Positions 8,587 to 15,897 are shown, numbered from the stretch's first letter. The stretch: 64,000 nucleotides of DNA from Sporomusaceae bacterium FL31 (GCA_003990955.1 BIFV01000031.1:1-64000), one strand, 5' to 3'. Made by a program: numbers and translations. The notes: generated by a model not told the origin, from the sequence alone.

Positions 8587-9633
8587 ATGCTTGAATTTGA
8601 TATGGATTTTAATCAATTTGCTAATATTAAAGTAATTGGAGTTGGCGGTGGTGGAAACAACGCTGTAAACAGAATGATTACAGCTGGCTTACAAGGGGTA
8701 GAGTTTGTTTCAGTGAACACTGACGCGCAGGCCTTAATTCATGCTTTGGCACCACATCGTATCCAGATTGGTGAGAAGCTTACAAAAGGATTGGGGGCTG
8801 GCGCTAATCCTGAAGTCGGTGAGAAAGCAGCTCAAGAAAGTAAAGAAGATATCATAAAAGCCTTAAAAGGTGCTGATATGGTTTTTGTTACAGCAGGTAT
8901 GGGAGGTGGAACAGGAACTGGGGCAGCTCCTGTTGTTGCTGAATGTGCTAAAGAAGTCGGCGCTTTAACTGTCGGCGTGGTTACAAAACCATTTTCTTTT
9001 GAAGGGCGTCGTCGCCAAAGCCAAGCTGAGCGCGGTACTGCCAAGTTAAAGGAAAAAGTCGATACATTAATAACAATTCCTAATGATCGTTTAATGCAAG
9101 TCGTTGATAAACGAACCTCAATTATGGATGCTTTCCGAATTGCCGATGATGTTTTACGTCAGGGCGTTCAGGGGATATCCGATTTAATCGCTGTGCCGGG
9201 ATTGATTAATTTAGATTTTGCTGATGTGAAGACGATCATGACAGAAACTGGATCTGCATTAATGGGTATTGGTATTGGTACTGGTGATAATCGGGCCGTG
9301 GCTGCAGCAGAGGCTGCAATAAAGAGTCCTCTTTTAGAAACGTCCATCGAAGGGGCGAGAGGCGTTCTATTAAATATTACTGGTGGCAGCAGCTTAGGCT
9401 TGTTTGAAGTGAATGAAGCAGCTGAGATTATTGCTAATGCTGCTGATCCAGAAGCAAATATTATTTTCGGTGCAGTTATTGATGAAAGATTTCAAGATGA
9501 GGTAAGAGTTACTGTTATCGCAACAGGGTTTGATCCTAGGCCGCCAAAAACTCCATCAGGAAAAGTTGAGCCAGTTACGATCGAACCATTTAAGATGCGT
9601 GATTTGGACATTCCTACCTGGATGCGGCGTTAA
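8587..9633 (+). CDS. ftsZ: FtsZ, tubulin-like cell division GTPase
   Basis: Forms the Z-ring. The GTP-binding loop IGVGGGGNNAVN lies near residue 18-28 and the tubulin signature GGGTGTGAAP near residue 105. The C-terminal peptide DLDIPTWMRR binds FtsA and SepF. It is 348 aa. The start is ATG 8587, placed 8 bp after AAGGAGG (8572-8578). An in-frame codon at 8551 would put that site inside the gene and is rejected. A strong terminator follows. Confidence 0.97.
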   Translation: MLEFDMDFNQFANIKVIGVGGGGNNAVNRMITAGLQGVEFVSVNTDAQALIHALAPHRIQIGEKLTKGLGAGANPEVGEKAAQESKEDIIKALKGADMVFVTAGMGGGTGTGAAPVVAECAKEVGALTVGVVTKPFSFEGRRRQSQAERGTAKLKEKVDTLITIPNDRLMQVVDKRTSIMDAFRIADDVLRQGVQGISDLIAVPGLINLDFADVKTIMTETGSALMGIGIGTGDNRAVAAAEAAIKSPLLETSIEGARGVLLNITGGSSLGLFEVNEAAEIIANAADPEANIIFGAVIDERFQDEVRVTVIATGFDPRPPKTPSGKVEPVTIEPFKMRDLDIPTWMRR

Positions 9634-9664
9634 ACTAAAGTGGCCGTGTAATGATTTTTATCAT

Positions 9665-9703
9665 AAAATACTGTTTGGCAAACTGCCAAACAGTATTTTT
9701 TAT
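9665..9703 (+). terminator. Intrinsic terminator after ftsZ
   Basis: A 16-bp perfect inverted repeat (9665-9680 with 9684-9699, loop AAC) ends in T-rich sequence. It isolates ftsAZ from spoIIGA. Confidence 0.92.
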
Positions 9704-9741
9704 TTTTTTGTTTTTAAAATAATTAAATAGATTACCATAAA

Positions 9742-9774
9742 TTTACAAACTTTTAAAAAATGATTTGCTATAAT
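9742..9774 (+). promoter_or_regulatory. Candidate spoIIGA-sigE promoter with long spacer
   Basis: TTTACA (9742-9747) and TATAAT (9769-9774, with an extended TGC before it) are separated by 21 bp rather than 17. The Bacillus subtilis spoIIG promoter is known for a similarly long spacer and needs Spo0A~P. The region is AT-rich and I see no TGTCGAA 0A box beside it, so this is tentative. Confidence 0.4.
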
Positions 9775-9844
9775 TGGAATTAATCATCCAGATACACCAT
9801 ATATTGTTATGAATAGCATGTTGAGAATAGGGCAGGTCTTGGCG

Positions 9845-10771
9845 ATGAATGTTTACATTGATGTCCTTTTATTAGTTAATATTGTGATGAATAGTATCCT
9901 TCTGCTGCTTACTGCGTGGGCAGCTGGAATTTCTTATAAAGTTTGGCGTATTTTAATTGCTGCTGGATTAGGAGGTGTATATGTTGTAAGCGGGGTGTGG
10001 CCTCAGTTCATCTATTTTCATAGTGCTCCTTTTAAACTATTAATTTCTTTATTGTTAGTTTTACTGGCATTTGGTGCTCGATCAATTCGCATCAATTTGC
10101 TTTTAGTTGGTATTTTTTATATCGTATCATTTATTATGGGGGGCGCCGTGGTGGGCTGGTTGTATTTTTGGCAGAACAGCAGTTATTTACAGTTCAACTA
10201 TATGAAATTAACTGCTATCAGCTTAGACAGTTTGGTGAAAGGCACGGTGGTAGGCGTAGTATTAGTATTAGTAGTCATGCGAAGAATTATGAGCAGAATG
10301 TCAAGAAAGTTGAATTTTTATCAGGTAACAATAGATTATGCTGATCGTCAGGTTGATTTAGTCTCCATGTTGGATACAGGAAATTGTTTATATACTGTGC
10401 TAGGCCGGAAACCTGTAGTGCTGGTAGAGAGGTCAAAAATAGAAATGCTTTTAAGTGAATCGGTGCTTAGTTTCTTAAATTTAAATGAGGCTGACGTTTG
10501 GTTGACTAATTTAGACAAGTGCCAAGATCATGATTGGTTGGAGCGGGTACAGATTATTCCTTATAAAGCTGTAGGACATAATAATATGCTACTGGGCTTT
10601 AGACCAGATAAAGTAACCGTTATGACGGAGAAAGGACTAAGTATATCCACGGAAGTCGTTATAGCAATTTATAATGGTCATTTGTCTAGTGATGGAACTT
10701 ATGCAGCATTGTTACATCCATTAGTAGTGAATAATATCGTTAGTAATGAGGAGGTTGGCGTATGCGCATAA
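9845..10771 (+). CDS. spoIIGA: SpoIIGA, sigma-E factor processing peptidase
   Basis: Membrane aspartyl protease that cleaves pro-sigma-E in the mother cell after a signal from SpoIIR. The first ~150 residues make about five membrane helices. The cytoplasmic protease domain carries the catalytic motif LDTGN (Asp177). At 308 aa it is full length. ATG 9845 gives the family-like start MNVYIDVLLLVNIVMN. An in-frame ATG at 9809 exists, but its extra residues do not look like the family. It overlaps sigE by 10 bp, as expected for a protease-substrate pair. Confidence 0.94.
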   Translation: MNVYIDVLLLVNIVMNSILLLLTAWAAGISYKVWRILIAAGLGGVYVVSGVWPQFIYFHSAPFKLLISLLLVLLAFGARSIRINLLLVGIFYIVSFIMGGAVVGWLYFWQNSSYLQFNYMKLTAISLDSLVKGTVVGVVLVLVVMRRIMSRMSRKLNFYQVTIDYADRQVDLVSMLDTGNCLYTVLGRKPVVLVERSKIEMLLSESVLSFLNLNEADVWLTNLDKCQDHDWLERVQIIPYKAVGHNNMLLGFRPDKVTVMTEKGLSISTEVVIAIYNGHLSSDGTYAALLHPLVVNNIVSNEEVGVCA

Positions 10772-11499
10772 ATTGGCCAATCGTAAAGTTGTTTTTTAAG
10801 ATAAAGATCATTACCGTTCTTCAACTGCTAAGATTACTGAAACCAGATGAAGTTTTTTATGTAGGAAGTACTGAAATTTTGCCGCCTCCGTTGAGTAATG
10901 ACGAAGAGATTTATTTACTAAATTGTTTGCAAAAAGGCGATAAAGCAGTTAAGAGTGTATTTATTGAGAGAAATTTACGACTAGTGGTATATATAGCTCG
11001 TAAATTTGAAAATACAGGAGTTGGAATTGAAGACTTAGTTAGTATTGGTACAATTGGACTTATTAAGGCTGTTAACACGTTCGATCCAATTAAAAGAATA
11101 AAGCTTGCAACCTATGCTTCTCGATGTATTGAAAACGAAATATTAATGTATTTACGGCGCAATAGTAAAACACGAGCTGAGGTTTCCTTTGATGAACCAC
11201 TAAATATTGATTGGGATGGCAATGAATTGTTGTTGTCGGACGTACTGGGTACAGAAAACGATATCATTTATAAGTCGGTTGAAGAGGAAGTCGATAAGAC
11301 GCTCCTTTACGCAGCTATGAGCAAACTATCGGGGCGGGAACGCCGCATTATGGAATTGCGCTTTGGTCTAAATGATGAAGGGGTGGAAAGAACTCAGAAA
11401 GAAGTGGCTGATATGCTAGGAATTTCTCAATCTTATATCTCTCGCCTTGAAAAAAGAATTATAAAGCGCTTACGTAAAGAGATTAGCCGGATGGAATAG
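10762..11499 (+). CDS. sigE: Pro-sigma-E, early mother-cell sigma factor
   Basis: Sporulation sigma factor, very similar to Bacillus SigE through regions 2 and 4 (IERNLRLVVYIARKFENTG; SYISRLEKRIIKRLRKE). The first ~30 residues (MRINWPIVKLFFKIKIITVL and on) are the hydrophobic/basic pro-sequence that SpoIIGA removes. Mature protein should begin near SDEVYY-like VFYVGSTE. It is 245 aa. The ATG at 10762 lies after GAGGAGG within the end of spoIIGA. A terminator follows. Confidence 0.97.
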   Translation: MRINWPIVKLFFKIKIITVLQLLRLLKPDEVFYVGSTEILPPPLSNDEEIYLLNCLQKGDKAVKSVFIERNLRLVVYIARKFENTGVGIEDLVSIGTIGLIKAVNTFDPIKRIKLATYASRCIENEILMYLRRNSKTRAEVSFDEPLNIDWDGNELLLSDVLGTENDIIYKSVEEEVDKTLLYAAMSKLSGRERRIMELRFGLNDEGVERTQKEVADMLGISQSYISRLEKRIIKRLRKEISRME

Positions 11500-11510
11500 T
11501 GAAATAACAT

Positions 11511-11535
11511 CACCCTTAAGCAGGGTGTTTTTTTT
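11511..11535 (+). terminator. Intrinsic terminator after sigE
   Basis: Stem CACCCT/AGGGTG (11511-11516 with 11522-11527) is followed by a run of eight T. It separates sigE from the sigG-spoIIR unit. Confidence 0.85.
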
Positions 11536-11600
11536 ATTTTCTAGAGCTTTTAATTTTTTGCCATCATATTTTGTTTACATTTTTTAAATCAATCACTTGT

Positions 11601-11630
11601 GAATAAAACTTGCCAGGCATGGCAATAATT
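11601..11630 (+). promoter_or_regulatory. Sigma-F-type promoter of sigG-spoIIR
   Basis: GAATA (11601-11605), a 15-bp spacer, then GGCAATAATT (11621-11630) fits the forespore sigma-F consensus (about GYATA-N15-GGnnAnAnT). It lies 45 bp before the sigG start, the expected place since sigG is a sigma-F target in Bacillus. Confidence 0.75.
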
Positions 11631-11674
11631 CTCTTGTGGCATTAAATCATGGAAACTTATGGGAGGTCATAATA

Positions 11675-12448
11675 ATGATTGTAAACAAAGTAGAAATATG
11701 TGGTGTAAATACGGCAAAACTCCCGGTGCTTTCCGCAAGCAAAATGCGTGAATTATTTGAAGTGTTGCAGGGCGGAGAAGTGTCTGCTCGGGAACAACTT
11801 ATTTATGGAAATCTACGATTAGTATTGAGCGTTATTCAGCGCTTTAATAATCGTGGTGAATATGTTGATGATTTGTTTCAGGTTGGCTGCATTGGTCTCA
11901 TGAAAGCAATTGATAATTTTGATCTTTCTCAGAATGTTAAATTTTCTACTTATGCAGTTCCGATGATTATTGGAGAAATACGGCGTTATTTACGTGATAA
12001 TAATCCAATTAGGGTGAGCCGCTCAATGAGGGATATTGCCTATAAGGCACTACAAGTGCGTGATTCTCTGGTGAGTAAATTTTCGCGTGAACCGTCAATT
12101 AATGAAATAGCAGATGAGCTTAAAATACAACGGGAAGAAATAATTTTTGCGCTTGACGCGATCCAGGAGCCTATTTCATTGTTTGAACCTATTTACCACG
12201 ATGGCGGAGATCCGATATTTGTTATGGATCAAATCAGTGATGATAAGAACTTAGACATGAATTGGCTAGAAGGTGTTGCGATAAAAGAAGCATTAAGACG
12301 ATTAAGTGATCGTGAAAAACATATTTTAACATTGCGATTTTTTGAGGGAAAAACACAGATGGAGGTTGCTGAAGAGATCGGAATATCTCAAGCTCAAGTA
12401 TCACGATTAGAAAAAGCAGCACTCAGCCATATGAGAAAACATATATAA
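11675..12448 (+). CDS. sigG: Sigma-G, late forespore sigma factor
   Basis: Directs late forespore transcription. It begins NKVEICGVNTAKLPVLS, as in Bacillus SigG. Region 2 (YGNLRLVLSVIQRFNNRGEY) and region 4 (TQMEVAEEIGISQAQVSRLE) are near-identical to that protein. It is 257 aa. The ATG at 11675 follows GGGAGG (11661-11666). The in-frame codon at 11636 lies only 5 bp from the promoter -10 and is rejected. spoIIR begins 17 bp after the stop, so both are probably on one sigma-F transcript. Confidence 0.97.
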   Translation: MIVNKVEICGVNTAKLPVLSASKMRELFEVLQGGEVSAREQLIYGNLRLVLSVIQRFNNRGEYVDDLFQVGCIGLMKAIDNFDLSQNVKFSTYAVPMIIGEIRRYLRDNNPIRVSRSMRDIAYKALQVRDSLVSKFSREPSINEIADELKIQREEIIFALDAIQEPISLFEPIYHDGGDPIFVMDQISDDKNLDMNWLEGVAIKEALRRLSDREKHILTLRFFEGKTQMEVAEEIGISQAQVSRLEKAALSHMRKHI

Positions 12449-12465
12449 CGAGGAGGATTTGTTCA

Positions 12466-13074
12466 TTGAGGAGAAATTTACTAGTTCCTGTTACTATAAT
12501 TTCAATCTTCGTATTATTAGGCTGGGCGTTTTTATTTGAACAGATAAAACAGAATGCTCCAGTTTCGTTTGAACAAGAAGGATTAATCAGATTTCATGTC
12601 TTAGCAAATAGCGACAAGCCAGAGGATCAGCAGCTTAAGCTCAAAGTTCGGGATGCGGTTATTGCGTATCTTGCACCTCAGTTAGAGCATTTGACAGAAC
12701 CTGAGGATGCTCGGCAAGTTGTCGTAGCGAATGAAAGCAAGCTTATTGATATTGCCCAACATGTTATTGTCGAGAATGGTGCAAATTATCCTGTTAGTAT
12801 CGAATTTGGTATCTTTGATTTTCCAGTTAAATCTTATGGTAATTTCGTACTCCCAGCAGGGAAATATGAAGCTGTTCGAATCTTAATAGGAAATGCAGAG
12901 GGGAAGAACTGGTGGTGTGTTTTGTTTCCTCCCCTGTGTTTTATCGATATTACCAATGCCGCTGCAGTTCCTACCGACAATGCAAACATTATAAGCAGGA
13001 ATGAGAATGCTACCGATAATATTGAAATAAAATGGAAAGTTGCAGAAGTATGGGATTTAATTAATCGCCGATAA
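12466..13074 (+). CDS. spoIIR: SpoIIR, forespore signal for SpoIIGA activation
   Basis: Secreted signalling protein made in the forespore that triggers SpoIIGA to mature sigma-E in the mother cell. It has one N-terminal signal/anchor helix (residues 5-25). The body shows the family stretch IRFHVLANSDKPEDQQLKLKVRDAV, cut here to IRFHVLANSD...DQQLKLKVRD, and WWCVLFPPLCFID. It is 202 aa. The TTG start at 12466 follows GAGGAGG. In Bacillus spoIIR is a separate unit; here it lies right behind sigG. Confidence 0.94.
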   Translation: MRRNLLVPVTIISIFVLLGWAFLFEQIKQNAPVSFEQEGLIRFHVLANSDKPEDQQLKLKVRDAVIAYLAPQLEHLTEPEDARQVVVANESKLIDIAQHVIVENGANYPVSIEFGIFDFPVKSYGNFVLPAGKYEAVRILIGNAEGKNWWCVLFPPLCFIDITNAAAVPTDNANIISRNENATDNIEIKWKVAEVWDLINRR

Positions 13075-13146
13075 ATCCTATCATTGCAACGCACATTTAA
13101 AACTCCGCTTCATATGATGTAGGAAACAAGCGTGGGAGGCGGAAAT

Positions 13147-13209
13147 ATGTTGAAGACATCAGACCTTAAGATGAAAGAAGTGCAAATGTCAAAAAAAGCT
13201 ACTCCTTAA
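13147..13209 (+). pseudogene. 5' fragment of ylmC/ymxH, cut by the element
   Basis: A GGGAGGCGG site (from 13134) precedes ATG 13147. The 20-codon ORF begins MLKTSDLKMKEV, then reads element sequence (QMSKKATP) and stops at 13209. The TSDLKMKEV part is the same, in the same frame, as residues 16-24 of the ylmC-family protein at 16869-17168. It is therefore the original start of that gene, left behind on the far side of the insertion. Joining across the repeat would give an 87-aa YlmC/YmxH protein. Confidence 0.85.
13156..13181 (+). repeat. Left attachment-site repeat (attL candidate)
   Basis: This 26-bp sequence recurs at 16914-16939 in direct orientation, with one difference in 26 (G at 13170, A at 16928). 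It lies inside the ylmC coding frame on both sides, as expected for att sites of an integrated element. Confidence 0.85.
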
Positions 13210-14671
13210 ACCAGAATTCGAAGTGATCAGTTAAGCGAACAGCATGAATTTGGTATTGAAAGCTCAGTATTATTTTACGCTTTTCTTGAAAGGTTGTTGC
13301 TTTCAAAATATCAGTCGGTAAAAGTGCTGGCTTTTTTATTTTGTCAAAAGCTTCCTGGCAGGCTAATTTTGCAGCCTTGTTTGCTTCTAAATCTTTTTGA
13401 ATAAGGCGAAGCTCCTTCTCTGCTGTTACATTGTCTATCAAGTTGCTGCAATACCACTTAGTTATCTCATCACGCTTAGACAATAACGATTCCTGTGTTT
13501 GTGTAATAGACGACAGTTCAGCGGAATAATCAGGTGCATGATGTTTGTTAAAGTACGCATCTAAGAATTTTTGATCACAGGCAATATCTACAAGGCTTTC
13601 CCAAACTGCTTCCTCTAATTCTTCTACGGGTATTCTTCGGCATTGACAACGATGACCTGAGATAGCGTAAGAGTTTGATTCTTTTGAGATACAGGAATAG
13701 TATCGATATAGTTTTTCTTCACCCTGCTTACGTTTGCCTGGGCGAGAATAGGCTGTCATAGAGCGGCCGCATAAGGCGCAACATAGTACACCACGCAGCA
13801 GATAATTATGTTTTGTATTCCGCTTTGCGACTTTTTTGTTGCGCTGCAACTGATCTTGGACTGCTAGCCAAGTAGTATGCGATACAATCGCTGGGATTTT
13901 TACTGGTATCCATAATTCGGGAGGATTATTTTTTATATCACGTTTGTTCTGAGCAATCTTACGTACTCGTTGCCTAAATAAATAGTGCTGTCCATAATAC
14001 ATTTCTTTTGATAAAATTCGTGAAACGGTAGAGAGTGAAAGTGGCTGATTATTATAGCCTTTAATGCCTTGCTTTGCTAAGTCTAAGGAGATCATTCGAG
14101 CACCCCAGCTATTGGTTAAACATAATTCATAAATCTGTCGAACTATCGCAGCTTCTTCCTGATTGACGATATACATACTATTTTCTGCATCCCAGTCATA
14201 GCCAAACGGATGAGAATTAAGAACAATTTTACCTTTTTGAGCTTTAGCCCGGCGGCCGCGTGAAGTGCGCTCACGAATCTTTTCTTTTTCGTAGGCAGAT
14301 ACGGCACCTTTCATATTAAAAAACAAGCGGCCTTCTGGACTTGCGTCATAGTCGCCTGTTACAAAATAAAGCTTTGCACCTGCCTTCTCGAATTCACTAG
14401 CTAAGACAAGTTGTACAGTCAAATTTCTACTCATTCGGTCTGGATCATAAATCACGATGGATTGGATTAATCCTGTATTTAAATCATTCCGGAGTCGATC
14501 AAGAGCTGGGCGGTCAATAAACTCTCCGGAGTACCCGTCATCTATGTACTCGCAAGTATCGCTTAATCCCATTGCCAACAAGCGATTATGACAAGCTTTC
14601 AGTTGATCTTCCAGTGAATACCCACTCTGTGCCTGTTCTTCAGTTGACACTCTTACGTATATGGCATTCAT
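13199..14671 (-). CDS. Large serine recombinase (SpoIVCA/phage integrase type)
   Basis: Site-specific integrase/excisase. The resolvase domain (residues 1-150) has YVRVSTEEQ with nucleophile Ser9, plus DPDRMSRN. A recombinase domain follows (about 165-270, PFGYDWDAE to RVRKIAQNKR). The zinc ribbon has CALCGRS near 302 and a second Cys cluster CQCRR near 345. A coiled coil lies near 390-440. It is 490 aa, intact, the size of SpoIVCA, the excisase of the Bacillus skin element. The ATG is preceded by TTGGAGG. It is probably the enzyme that acts on the 26-bp repeats. Confidence 0.95.
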   Translation of the reverse strand: MNAIYVRVSTEEQAQSGYSLEDQLKACHNRLLAMGLSDTCEYIDDGYSGEFIDRPALDRLRNDLNTGLIQSIVIYDPDRMSRNLTVQLVLASEFEKAGAKLYFVTGDYDASPEGRLFFNMKGAVSAYEKEKIRERTSRGRRAKAQKGKIVLNSHPFGYDWDAENSMYIVNQEEAAIVRQIYELCLTNSWGARMISLDLAKQGIKGYNNQPLSLSTVSRILSKEMYYGQHYLFRQRVRKIAQNKRDIKNNPPELWIPVKIPAIVSHTTWLAVQDQLQRNKKVAKRNTKHNYLLRGVLCCALCGRSMTAYSRPGKRKQGEEKLYRYYSCISKESNSYAISGHRCQCRRIPVEELEEAVWESLVDIACDQKFLDAYFNKHHAPDYSAELSSITQTQESLLSKRDEITKWYCSNLIDNVTAEKELRLIQKDLEANKAAKLACQEAFDKIKKPALLPTDILKATTFQEKRKIILSFQYQIHAVRLTDHFEFWFKE

Positions 14672-14751
14672 GTAAATACCTCCAAGTGATACTTGTTAAA
14701 TACTATACACGTGGTTTGGTATATATGATTGATGAGGCTTTAGGTAGTTAG

Positions 14752-14781
14752 AAATACTGCCAATCAAAAATGGCAAGTGTA
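14752..14781 (+). promoter_or_regulatory. Candidate forespore-type promoter inside the element
   Basis: AAATA (14752-14756), 15 bp, then GGCAAGTGTA (14772-14781) has exactly the geometry of the sigG promoter (GAATA-N15-GGCA). The -10 also fits a sigma-G CAnnnnTA pattern. A start near 14788 would give a leader of about 33 nt to the ATG at 14821. Confidence 0.45.
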
Positions 14782-14820
14782 CAATCAGTGTCAGCATATG
14801 GATGAATGGGAGGGGGAAAA

Positions 14821-15036
14821 ATGGCAAAAAGATGCACAGGTATTTTTCGCGGTTTTATTGATAAAGCGGGAAAGAAATATGATCCCAGCCAACTGCCTGA
14901 TAAAGTAAAAAGATCAATAGTTACTATGTTTATTAAAGCAGATATGAAGAGACGCCAGCAGATACTTTTAGAAACTGCTCATGAGATCGCCGAACCTAAG
15001 TGTCATACGCAGAGGAGCAGTAAAGAGAACTTATAA
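14821..15036 (+). CDS. Small basic protein of unknown function (element cargo)
   Basis: Not recognised. It is 71 aa and rich in Lys/Arg (MAKRCTGIFRGFIDKAGKK...), with two cysteines and no membrane helix. A central helix-prone stretch KVKRSIVTMFIKADMKRRQQ is visible. ATG 14821 follows GGGAGGGGG (14808-14816) at good spacing. The promoter candidate just upstream is of forespore type, so it may be made in the developing spore; this is inference. It is divergent from the recombinase gene. Confidence 0.65.
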   Translation: MAKRCTGIFRGFIDKAGKKYDPSQLPDKVKRSIVTMFIKADMKRRQQILLETAHEIAEPKCHTQRSSKENL

Positions 15037-15061
15037 ATGATTAACCGTTGTAAAGCAGAGT

Positions 15062-15160
15062 TTAAAAATATGGACATAGGAAAAAGAAGAAGACAAATGA
15101 AAGTGGGATGCCGATTATCGCAGCAATCGTAAGTAATGTAAATAATATAATATCGTGCAT
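15062..15160 (-). CDS. 32-aa membrane peptide (element cargo)
   Basis: A short ORF with ATG at 15160-15158 and stop at 15064-15062. On its strand GGAGGT (15174-15169) lies 8 bp before the ATG, an ideal site. The product is one hydrophobic helix (IILFTLLTIAAIIGIPL) with FVFFFFLC at the end. Small single-helix proteins like this are common but hard to assign. The good RBS is the main support. Confidence 0.5.
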   Translation of the reverse strand: MHDIILFTLLTIAAIIGIPLSFVFFFFLCPYF

Positions 15161-15290
15161 TTGCAAGTACCTCCAAATAATTGGTATAACTATTCTATAT
15201 TATGTATAGTTACTGAAGATGGCTACTGTTTGAGCATTATATAATTTTGGCGCTCATGAGAATGCGGTTGATTATCAAGAAATGATAAAG

Positions 15291-15347
15291 ATTAGCGAAA
15301 ACCCGGGGTTATACTATAAATTGGTATAACCCCGGGTTTTCGCTAAT
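15291..15347. terminator. Perfect 24-bp inverted repeat, likely bidirectional terminator
   Basis: Arms 15291-15314 and 15324-15347 are perfectly complementary over 24 bp around a 9-nt loop, with a CCCGGGG core flanked by A4 and T4. It lies about 50 bp past the stop of the minus-strand Cys-rich gene. The T-tract is short (4), so termination efficiency is uncertain; a protein-binding palindrome is the alternative. Confidence 0.6.
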
Positions 15348-15396
15348 TATGATAGAGACCAGATCGTTATTTCTACTCTGAATCAAGAACAGTTTT

Positions 15397-15717
15397 TTAT
15401 TTACGAGGGAAGCAGTTTTGCCGAGGGAAGCAGTTTTGTCGGGGGAAGCAGTTTTGTCGGGGGAAGCAGTTTTGCCGGGGGAAGCAGTTTTGCCGAGGGA
15501 AGCAGTTTTGTCGAGGGAAGCAGTTTTGCCGAGGGAAGCAGTTTTGTCGAGGGAAGCAGTTTTGCCGAGGGAAGCAGTTATGTCGAGGAACACAATTATA
15601 GGGATAGCAGCTCGTACTAACAATGATACGATCATCATATTCGGAATCACGTATATCTTCATCCCAGTCGATATATTCGGGTAATTCGTATTCCCAGTAG
15701 CGGTTGTCGTCTGACAC
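15397..15717 (-). CDS. Cys-rich QNCFPR hexapeptide-repeat protein
   Basis: It is 106 aa: an acidic, aromatic N-terminus (MSDDNRYWEYELPEYIDWDE) and then about ten copies of QNCFPR to the end. GTG at 15717-15715 has GGAGG (15729-15725) 7 bp upstream. All three frames are open through the repeats, but every unit-to-unit change except the outermost copy is silent in this frame and non-silent in the others, so this one is translated. Regular Cys spacing suggests disulfide cross-linking or metal binding. A spore-coat-like role is a guess. Confidence 0.75.
   Translation of the reverse strand: MSDDNRYWEYELPEYIDWDEDIRDSEYDDRIIVSTSCYPYNCVPRHNCFPRQNCFPRQNCFPRQNCFPRQNCFPRQNCFPRQNCFPRQNCFPRQNCFPRQNCFPRK
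15404..15583. repeat. Ten 18-bp tandem repeats
   Basis: Ten contiguous 18-bp units (+ strand form cgRgggaagcagttttgY) run from 15404, with a degenerate eleventh at 15584-15601. Only two positions vary among units 1-9. There are no spacers, so it is a coding minisatellite and not a CRISPR array. Confidence 0.95.
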
Positions 15718-15837
15718 ATCATCACCTCCAACCAACTTGATATGTTAAGTTAATACATAGTATTCATTGGTCTAAACGAAGGTGACAGTCAGCTTATGCT
15801 AAATGGCTAGGTTGCAATTAAAAAAAATCATATTCTA

Positions 15838-15844
15838 TTCGACA
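15838..15844 (-). promoter_or_regulatory. Candidate Spo0A box before the split nuclease genes
   Basis: TTCGACA on the + strand is TGTCGAA on the minus strand, the core 0A box, within the extended match TTTGTCGAAT (15846-15837). It lies about 55 bp before the nuclease start at 15898. A single 7-bp match can arise by chance. Confidence 0.3.
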
Positions 15845-15897
15845 AATAGCTGATATTATTATATATAGAATATGTAAACTTCTTATTGGGGGACATC

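Noticed and set aside
13111..13118. CATATGAT as a sigma-E -10 before the ylmC 5' fragment
   Set aside because: The only -35 candidate (GCACATT, 13 bp upstream) is poor; not enough to call a promoter.
15404..15601. Possible CRISPR array
   Set aside because: The repeats are contiguous 18-bp units with no spacers; the Cas4-like genes nearby do not change this.
15418..15684. An 88-aa + strand ORF (repeats of EAVLPR type)
   Set aside because: No RBS, opposite strand to the supported gene, and it exists only because the 18-bp repeat keeps all frames open.
15309..15731. A 140-aa minus-strand ORF with TASLGK-type repeats
   Set aside because: It shares the RBS region with the QNCFPR gene, but repeat-unit changes alter its residues while being silent in the QNCFPR frame.
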